From NCBI RefSeq assembly GCF_000412695.1, contig NC_021499.1, positions 930,001 through 994,000 on the forward strand: a stretch of 64,000 nucleotides of DNA, given 5' to 3'. This DNA comes from Pseudomonas resinovorans NBRC 106553 (GTDB lineage Bacteria > Pseudomonadota > Gammaproteobacteria > Pseudomonadales > Pseudomonadaceae). Of the stretch, positions 58,134 through 64,000 are shown piece by piece; the stretch's first letter is position 1; every line of letters begins with the position of its first letter. The translations under genes were made by a program, and so were the position numbers. The notes under the pieces are model-generated. The model worked only from the letters and a program-made list of their open reading frames with translations, was not told the DNA's origin and made no database searches.

Positions 58134-58162
58134 ATCATGCCGACGAGTCTTTGCCTTGTCAA
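58134..58162 (-). promoter_or_regulatory. Predicted sigma70 promoter of rpsT
   Basis: On the minus strand a perfect -35 TTGACA (58157-58162), a 17-base spacer and CATGAT (58134-58139; four of six). It lies about 50 bases before the GTG start of rpsT, in the region shared with divergent murJ. Confidence 0.75.
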
Positions 58163-58304
58163 GGGTGATCGGGTGGCTCGGGCGACGAGCGTAAGCTTTT
58201 CTCGCAGGATGCTTTTCTCCGGCCCGGACTCTACACTCGGCAGCCTTGACCGTCCCTCGGCCGTGCTGCCCGGCGGACCGCGCCTTTCCTGTCCGGACCA
58301 CTGA

Positions 58305-59840
58305 ATGAATCTGCTCAAGTCGCTGGCGGCCGTCAGCTCCATCACCATGCTTTCCCGCGTGCTGGGCTTCGTGCGCGACACCATCGTTGCGCGCTACTTT
58401 GGCGCCGGCATGGCCACCGACGCCTTCTTCGTCGCCTTCAAGCTACCCAACCTGCTGCGGCGCATCTTCGCCGAGGGCGCCTTTTCCCAGGCGTTCGTGC
58501 CGATCCTGGCCGAGTACAAGACTCAGCAGGGGGAGGAGGCGACCCGCACCTTCATCGCCTATATCGCCGGCCTGCTGACCCTGGTACTGGCGGTGGTGAC
58601 CCTGCTGGGCATCCTCGCCGCGCCCTGGGTGGTGCGGGTGACGGCCCCCGGCTTCATCGACGACCCCGAGAAGTTCGCCCTGACCACCGACCTGCTGCGG
58701 GTGACCTTCCCTTACATCCTGCTGATCTCGCTGTCTTCCCTGGCCGGGGCGATCCTCAATACCTGGAACCGCTATTCGGTGCCGGCCTTCGTGCCCACGC
58801 TGCTCAATGTCAGCATGATCCTCTTCGCGCTGTTCCTGGTTCCGTACTTCGACCCACCCATCATGGCCCTCGGCTGGGCGGTGCTGGCCGGCGGTCTGGC
58901 CCAGCTGCTCTACCAGCTGCCCGCGCTGAAACGTATCGGCATGCTCGTGCTGCCGCGCCTGAACCTGCGCGACACCGGTGTCTGGCGCGTACTCAAACTG
59001 ATGGGCCCGGCGATCTTCGGCGTGTCGGTGGGGCAGATCTCGCTGATCATCAACACCATCTTCGCTTCCTTCCTGGCGGCTGGCTCCGTGTCCTGGATGT
59101 ACTACGCCGACCGCCTGATGGAACTGCCGTCCGGCGTGCTGGGCGTGGCCCTGGGCACCATCCTCCTGCCGTCCCTGGCCAAGACCTACGCCAGCGACGA
59201 TCGCCACGCCTATTCCGCGCTCATGGACTGGGGCCTGCGCCTCTGCTTCCTGCTGGTGCTGCCCTGCATGCTGGCCCTGGCCCTACTGGCCGAGCCGCTG
59301 ACGGTGGCGCTGTTCCAGTACGGCAAGTTCACCGCCCATGACGCCCTGATGACCCAGCGAGCCCTGATCGCCTATGCCGTGGGCCTGCTCGGGATCATCC
59401 TGGTGAAGGTGCTGGCGCCGGGGTTCTACGCCCGGCAGAACATCCGCACACCGGTGAAGATCGCTGTGTTCACCCTGGTGGTGACCCAACTGATGAACCT
59501 GGCGTTCGTCTTCCACCTGAAGCACGCCGGGCTGGCCCTGGCCATCAGCCTGGCCGCCTGCCTGAACGCTGGGCTGCTCTTCTGGCAACTGCGCAAACAG
59601 CAGCTGTTCCAGCCGCAGCCGGGCTGGGGGAAATTCCTCGCCAAGCTGTTGCTAGCGGTGCTGGTGATGTGCGGCGTGCTGCTGGCCGTGATGCAATGGT
59701 TGCCGGCCTGGGAGCAGGGCGGCATGACCGAGCGTCTGTTGCGCCTGGGACTGCTGGTGGGGGCTGGCGTGATCGCCTATTTCGGCATGCTGGCGGTGCT
59801 CGGCTTCCGTCTCCGTGACTTCGCCCGACGGGCGGTGTGA
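58305..59840 (+). CDS. murJ: Lipid II flippase MurJ
   Basis: A 511-residue integral membrane protein of the MOP superfamily with about fourteen helices; it moves lipid II across the inner membrane for peptidoglycan synthesis. Start [25 protein letters not shown], then [38 protein letters not shown], is the strong MurJ/MviN signature. Length matches E. coli MurJ (511). The ribosome binding site is weak (GGACCACTGA). Divergent from rpsT. Confidence 0.97.
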   Translation: MNLLKSLAAVSSITMLSRVLGFVRDTIVARYFGAGMATDAFFVAFKLPNLLRRIFAEGAFSQAFVPILAEYKTQQGEEATRTFIAYIAGLLTLVLAVVTLLGILAAPWVVRVTAPGFIDDPEKFALTTDLLRVTFPYILLISLSSLAGAILNTWNRYSVPAFVPTLLNVSMILFALFLVPYFDPPIMALGWAVLAGGLAQLLYQLPALKRIGMLVLPRLNLRDTGVWRVLKLMGPAIFGVSVGQISLIINTIFASFLAAGSVSWMYYADRLMELPSGVLGVALGTILLPSLAKTYASDDRHAYSALMDWGLRLCFLLVLPCMLALALLAEPLTVALFQYGKFTAHDALMTQRALIAYAVGLLGIILVKVLAPGFYARQNIRTPVKIAVFTLVVTQLMNLAFVFHLKHAGLALAISLAACLNAGLLFWQLRKQQLFQPQPGWGKFLAKLLLAVLVMCGVLLAVMQWLPAWEQGGMTERLLRLGLLVGAGVIAYFGMLAVLGFRLRDFARRAV

Positions 59841-59895
59841 TTCGCTGAGCGCGGGCTGGCGGCCGCTTGTCGCGCCGGCAGGCCTGTAGCGCCTG

Positions 59896-59922
59896 TTGTC
59901 CGGCGCCGGCTGTGCGTATAAT
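59896..59922 (+). promoter_or_regulatory. Predicted promoter of ribF
   Basis: A perfect -10 TATAAT (59917-59922), with a weak TTGTCC (59896-59901) at 15-base spacing. It lies 28 bases before the ribF ATG and inside a small gap after murJ. Confidence 0.65.
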
Positions 59923-59950
59923 CGACCACTTTGTGAACAAGACTTGTGCT

Positions 59951-60889
59951 ATGCAGCTGGTTCGAGGCCTACACAACCTGCGGCCCCAACATCGGGGCTG
60001 TGTCGCCACCATCGGCAATTTCGACGGCGTGCACCGCGGCCACCAGGCCATTCTCAAGCGGTTGCGCGAGCGTGCGGCTGAGCTGGGTTTACCCTCGTGC
60101 GTGGTGATTTTCGAGCCGCAGCCCCGCGAATTCTTCGGTCCGGACACCGCGCCGGTCCGTCTCACGCGACTGCGCGACAAGCTCGAACTGTTGGCCCGGG
60201 AGGGCGTCGATCGGGTGCTCTGCCTGGCCTTCAATCGCCGTCTGCGCGAGCTCAGCGCCGCTGAGTTCGTACATGCCGTGCTGGTGGAAGGGCTTGGCGC
60301 GAAGCATCTGGAGATCGGCGACGATTTTCGTTTCGGCTGCGATCGGGCCGGTGATTTCGACTTTCTCCTGCAGGCTGGCGAAGCCGAAGGATTCAGCGTC
60401 GAAGCCGCGGCCACCGTGGAGCTGGATGGTCTGCGCGTCAGCAGCACGCGGGTCCGCCAGTCCCTGGCCGACGGCGATTTCGCCCTGGCCGAACGCTTGC
60501 TGGGGCGCCCCTTCACCATTACCGGACGGGTGTTGCACGGGCAGAAGCTCGGCCGCCAGTTGGGCACCCCGACCGCCAACGTGCAGCTCAAGCGCCGGCG
60601 GGTCCCGCTCAACGGCGTCTACCTGGTCAGCGTCGAACTGGAAGGCCGGCAATTGCCCGGCGTTGCCAACATCGGTGTGCGCCCCAGCGTCAAGGGCGAC
60701 GGGCGCGCCCACCTGGAGGTTCACTTGCTGGACTACTCCGCCGACCTTTACGACCGGCGGATAAGCGTGACCTTCCACCACAAGCTGCGCGATGAGCAGC
60801 GTTTTGCCTCCCTGGAGGCGTTGAAGTCGGCGATCGATGCGGATGTCGCTGCCGCCCGTGCCTATTGGCAGGGTACTCAATCAAATTGA
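59951..60889 (+). CDS. ribF: Bifunctional riboflavin kinase / FAD synthetase
   Basis: A 312-residue enzyme that makes FMN and FAD. The N-terminal nucleotidyltransferase domain has GNFDGVHRGHQAIL near 24-37. The C-terminal riboflavin-kinase domain has GRQLGTPTANV and RISVTFHHKLRDEQRFASLEALKSAIDADV. Length agrees with E. coli RibF (313). The ATG at 59951 gives MQLVRGLHNLRPQHRGC, the family start. ileS follows 15 bases later, in the conserved murJ-ribF-ileS-lspA order. Confidence 0.97.
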   Translation: MQLVRGLHNLRPQHRGCVATIGNFDGVHRGHQAILKRLRERAAELGLPSCVVIFEPQPREFFGPDTAPVRLTRLRDKLELLAREGVDRVLCLAFNRRLRELSAAEFVHAVLVEGLGAKHLEIGDDFRFGCDRAGDFDFLLQAGEAEGFSVEAAATVELDGLRVSSTRVRQSLADGDFALAERLLGRPFTITGRVLHGQKLGRQLGTPTANVQLKRRRVPLNGVYLVSVELEGRQLPGVANIGVRPSVKGDGRAHLEVHLLDYSADLYDRRISVTFHHKLRDEQRFASLEALKSAIDADVAAARAYWQGTQSN

Positions 60890-60904
60890 AGAGCCTGGAC
60901 TGAA

Positions 60905-63739
60905 ATGACCGATTACAAAGCGACCCTGAACCTGCCCGAGACGGCATTCCCGATGAAGGCCGGTCTGCCCCAGCGCGAGCCGGAACTGCTGCAGCGCTGG
61001 AACAGCATCGACCTGTACGGAAAGCTGCGCCAGATCGGTGAAGGTCGCCCGCGGTTCGTCCTGCACGATGGCCCGCCCTACGCCAACGGCAGCATCCACA
61101 TCGGTCACGCGGTCAACAAGATCCTCAAGGACATCATCGTCCGTTCCAAGACCCTGGCGGGCTTCGATGCGCCCTACGTGCCAGGCTGGGATTGCCACGG
61201 CCTGCCCATCGAGCACAAGGTCGAGACCACCCACGGCAAGAACCTGTCCGCGGACAAGACCCGCGAGCTGTGCCGCACCTACGCCGCCGAGCAGATCGAA
61301 GGCCAGAAGGCCGACTTCATCCGCCTGGGTGTGCTGGGTGAGTGGGACAACCCCTACAAGACCATGGACTTCGCCAACGAGGCCGGCGAGATCCGTGCCC
61401 TGGCTGAAATGGTCAAGCAAGGCTTCGTGTTCAAGGGCCTGAAGCCGGTGAACTGGTGCTTCGACTGCGCCTCGGCCCTGGCTGAAGCGGAAGTGGAGTA
61501 CGCCGACAAGAAGTCCGATGCCATCGACGTCGCCTTCCCCATCGAGGACGCCGACAAGCTGGCCGCCGCCTTCGGCCTGGCGAGCCTGGCCAAGCCGGCC
61601 GCCATCGTCATCTGGACCACCACTCCCTGGACCATCCCGGCCAACCAGGCGCTGAACGTCCACCCCGAATTCAACTACGCCCTGGTGGACACCGGCGCGC
61701 GCCTGCTGGTGCTCGCCGAGGAACTGGTGGAGTCCTGCCTGCAGCGCTACGGCCAGGAAGGCCAGGTCATCGCCACCGCCAAGGGCGAGGCGTTGGACCA
61801 GATCCGCTTCCGCCACCCCTTCTACGAGCGCCTGTCGCCGGTCTACCTGGCCGAGTACGTCGAGCTGGGCGCCGGTACCGGTATCGTCCACTCCGCGCCG
61901 GCCTACGGCGAGGACGACTTCCGTACCTGCAAGCACTACGGCATGAGCAACGACGACATCCTCAGCCCCGTGCAGAGCAACGGTGTGTATGTCCAGGACC
62001 TGCCGTTCTTCGGCGGCCAGTTCATCTGGAAGGCCAACCCGGCCATCGTCGCCAAGCTGGAAGAAGTGGGCGCGCTGCTCAAGCACGAGTCCATCAGCCA
62101 CAGCTACATGCACTGCTGGCGCCACAAGACCCCGCTGATCTACCGCGCCACCGCGCAGTGGTTCGTCGGCATGGACAAGCAGCCGGAGCAGGGCGCCACC
62201 CTGCGCGAGCGTGCGCTCTCCGCCATCGAGCAAACCGAGTTCGTTCCCACCTGGGGCCAGGCGCGCCTGCACGGCATGATCGCCGGCCGCCCGGACTGGT
62301 GCATCTCGCGCCAGCGCAACTGGGGCGTGCCGATTCCGTTCTTCCTGCACAAGGCCACCGGCGACCTGCACCCGCGTACCGTCGAACTGATGGACGAGGT
62401 CGCCAAGCGCGTCGAGCAGGAAGGCATCGAGGCCTGGTTCAAGCTCGACGCCGCCGAGCTGCTCGGTGACGAGGCCGGCCAGTACGACAAGATCAGCGAC
62501 ACCCTGGACGTCTGGTTCGACTCCGGCACCACCCACTGGCACGTGCTGCGTGGCTCCCACGCCGAGCTCGGCCATGCCAGCGGCCCGGCCGCCGACCTTT
62601 ACCTGGAAGGCTCCGACCAGCACCGCGGCTGGTTCCACTCGTCCTTGCTCACTGGCTGCGCCATCGACGGCCACGCGCCGTACCGCCAGTTGCTGACCCA
62701 CGGCTTCACCGTGGACGAGTCCGGCCGCAAGATGTCCAAGTCCCTGGGCAACGTGATCGCCCCGCAGCAGGTCACCGACAGCCTTGGCGCCGACATCCTG
62801 CGCCTGTGGGTCTCGGCTACTGACTACTCCGGCGAGATGGCCGTATCCCAGCAGATTCTCCAGCGCAGCGCCGATGCCTACCGCCGCATCCGCAACACCG
62901 CGCGCTTCCTGCTGGCCAACCTGAACGGCTTCGATCCGGTCCGCGACCTGCTGCCCGCCGAGGACATGCTGGCCCTGGACCGCTGGGCCGTCGACCGCGC
63001 CCTGCTGCTGCAGCGCGAACTGGAAGAGGCCTACGGCGAATACCGCTTCTGGAACGTCTACTCCCGCGTGCACAACTTCTGCGTGCAGGAACTGGGCGGC
63101 TTCTACCTCGACATCATCAAGGACCGCCAATACACCACCGCCGCCGACAGCGTGGCGCGTCGGTCCTGCCAGACCGCGCTGTTCCACATCGCCGAGGCGC
63201 TGGTGCGCTGGGTCGCGCCGATCCTGGCCTTCACCGCCGAGGAAATCTGGCAGTACCTGCCGGGCGAGCGCAACGAGTCGGTCATGCTCAACACCTGGTA
63301 TCAGGGACTGTCCGAGCTGCCGGAAGGCTCCGAGCTGGGCCGCGAGTTCTGGGAACAGGTCATGGCCGTCAAGGCGTCGGTCAACAAGGAACTGGAGAAC
63401 CTGCGCAGCAGCAAGGCCATCGGCGGCAACCTGCAAGCCGAAGTGACCCTGTTCGCCGAGGAAGGCCTGGCCGCCAACCTGGCCAAGCTGGGCAACGAAC
63501 TGCGCTTCGTGCTGATCACCTCCGTTGCCGAAGTCCAGCCGCTGGCCAGCGCCCCGGCCGACGCGGTGGAAACCGAGGTCGCCGGCCTCAAGCTGAAGAT
63601 CGCCAAATCCGGCCATGCCAAGTGCGGCCGTTGCTGGCACCACCGCGCCGACGTCGGCCAGTTCGTGAAGCACCCGGAACTGTGCGGCCGTTGCGTGGAA
63701 AACATCGATGGCGCCGGCGAGGTTCGTCACTATGCCTAA
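60905..63739 (+). CDS. ileS: Isoleucyl-tRNA synthetase
   Basis: A 944-residue class I aminoacyl-tRNA synthetase charging tRNA-Ile. The HIGH motif is in [20 protein letters not shown] is in [11 protein letters not shown], and the C-terminal zinc site is [11 protein letters not shown] with CGRC. The editing CP1 domain is full length. This is the bacterial (mupirocin-sensitive type) IleRS rather than the eukaryote-like form. Its stop overlaps the lspA start by 8 bases, so the two are translationally coupled. Confidence 0.98.
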   Translation: MTDYKATLNLPETAFPMKAGLPQREPELLQRWNSIDLYGKLRQIGEGRPRFVLHDGPPYANGSIHIGHAVNKILKDIIVRSKTLAGFDAPYVPGWDCHGLPIEHKVETTHGKNLSADKTRELCRTYAAEQIEGQKADFIRLGVLGEWDNPYKTMDFANEAGEIRALAEMVKQGFVFKGLKPVNWCFDCASALAEAEVEYADKKSDAIDVAFPIEDADKLAAAFGLASLAKPAAIVIWTTTPWTIPANQALNVHPEFNYALVDTGARLLVLAEELVESCLQRYGQEGQVIATAKGEALDQIRFRHPFYERLSPVYLAEYVELGAGTGIVHSAPAYGEDDFRTCKHYGMSNDDILSPVQSNGVYVQDLPFFGGQFIWKANPAIVAKLEEVGALLKHESISHSYMHCWRHKTPLIYRATAQWFVGMDKQPEQGATLRERALSAIEQTEFVPTWGQARLHGMIAGRPDWCISRQRNWGVPIPFFLHKATGDLHPRTVELMDEVAKRVEQEGIEAWFKLDAAELLGDEAGQYDKISDTLDVWFDSGTTHWHVLRGSHAELGHASGPAADLYLEGSDQHRGWFHSSLLTGCAIDGHAPYRQLLTHGFTVDESGRKMSKSLGNVIAPQQVTDSLGADILRLWVSATDYSGEMAVSQQILQRSADAYRRIRNTARFLLANLNGFDPVRDLLPAEDMLALDRWAVDRALLLQRELEEAYGEYRFWNVYSRVHNFCVQELGGFYLDIIKDRQYTTAADSVARRSCQTALFHIAEALVRWVAPILAFTAEEIWQYLPGERNESVMLNTWYQGLSELPEGSELGREFWEQVMAVKASVNKELENLRSSKAIGGNLQAEVTLFAEEGLAANLAKLGNELRFVLITSVAEVQPLASAPADAVETEVAGLKLKIAKSGHAKCGRCWHHRADVGQFVKHPELCGRCVENIDGAGEVRHYA

Positions 63740-64000
63740 GTCATACGGCCGCCTCGGCTGGCTCTGGCTGACCGCGCTGGTGTTCGTGCTGGACCAGGCG
63801 ACCAAGTGGTACTTCGAGACCGAACTCGATCTCTACCAGCAGATCGTGGTCATTCCCGACTACTTCAGCTGGGTGCTGGCCTACAACACCGGCGCTGCCT
63901 TCAGCTTCCTCGCCGACAGCTCCGGCTGGCAGCGCTGGCTGTTCGCCGTGATCGCCATCGGCGTCAGCGGCGTGCTGGTGGTCTGGCTGAAGCGCCTGAA
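63732..64000 (+). CDS. lspA: Lipoprotein signal peptidase, N-terminal part (runs off the window)
   Basis: The first 89 codons of signal peptidase II, the inner-membrane aspartic protease that cleaves prolipoproteins. Visible are helix 1 with [12 protein letters not shown] (conserved Asp region) and the signature [11 protein letters not shown], followed by helices [18 protein letters not shown]. The second catalytic Asp lies beyond the edge. The ATG overlaps the ileS stop. Truncated only by the window. Confidence 0.95.
   Translation, partial: MPKSYGRLGWLWLTALVFVLDQATKWYFETELDLYQQIVVIPDYFSWVLAYNTGAAFSFLADSSGWQRWLFAVIAIGVSGVLVVWLKRL

Noticed and set aside
60881..63805. Long frame opposite ileS
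   Set aside because: Shadow of a conserved tRNA synthetase; no family similarity and no ribosome binding site.

Overview
The window is GC-rich, gene-dense bacterial chromosome. Gene content and order point to Pseudomonas in the broad sense, close to the P. aeruginosa / P. resinovorans side of the genus. From memory of the PAO1 map, the stretch from mscL (about 19.8 kb) to lspA (63.7 kb) follows the reversed order PA4614 to PA4559: mscL, two YdcH-like small genes, radA, a PilZ gene, cstA with its small partner, glyA, morA, ettA, gdhA, rtcB, a DksA-like gene, a Lon-like protease, a UPF0114 gene, fklB, ispB, rplU-rpmA-obg-proB-creA, rpsT, murJ, ribF, ileS and lspA. No rRNA, tRNA, CRISPR array, prophage or insertion sequence was recognised.

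Layout. 0-2.3 kb: the first codons of a probable nucleobase permease (minus strand), a DJ-1/PfpI protein and an MFS exporter. 2.3-8.6 kb: a five-gene operon for an exported molybdenum hydroxylase (Tat-type Moco subunit, 2Fe-2S subunit, triheme cytochrome c) with two cofactor-maturation genes (XdhC-like and MocA-like). 8.8-11.4 kb: the cyanide-insensitive quinol oxidase cioAB with a short DUF2474 gene behind an ANR-type box. 11.5-13.5 kb: rlmG and fpr. 13.7-17.8 kb: an orphan cbb3 catalytic subunit (ccoN) with a small Cys-tailed partner, divergent from a siroheme nitrite/sulfite reductase and a DUF934 gene. 18-22.9 kb: TerC-CBS protein, mscL, two small YdcH-like genes (the second behind an ANR-type box), radA and pilZ. 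22.9-26.3 kb: an unusual pair, a DUF3142 lipoprotein and a large exported repeat-like protein. 26.4-32.3 kb: DUF3015 gene, cstA with YbdD/YjiX partner, a polyamine-type binding protein and glyA. 32.4-38.7 kb: morA and ettA. 38.7-47 kb: a membrane protein, gdhA, a lipoprotein, a choline-type BCCT transporter, rtcB and a DUF4105 protein. 47-53.8 kb: DksA-like protein, Lon-like protease, small conserved genes, fklB, a Fur-box small gene and ispB. 54-64 kb: the ribosomal/obg/proB block, rpsT, murJ, ribF, ileS and truncated lspA.

How it fits together. The left third is about respiration and redox: a periplasmic substrate dehydrogenase that should feed electrons through a cytochrome c, two terminal-oxidase modules linked in Pseudomonas to cyanide or low oxygen, a siroheme reductase, and two FNR/ANR-type sites. 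The rest is mostly conserved core: translation (ettA, rplU, rpmA, rpsT, ileS), isoprenoid, flavin and proline synthesis, cell wall (murJ), lipoprotein maturation (lspA) and c-di-GMP signalling (morA, pilZ).

Intergenic spaces carry several families of palindromic repeats. One REPIN-like family occurs four times between 7.9 and 19.7 kb, each directly behind a gene. A second family lies mainly at 29-45 kb. Several intrinsic terminators are clear. Coordinates for CDS include the stop codon; starts were moved inward where a ribosome binding site or family length argued for it.
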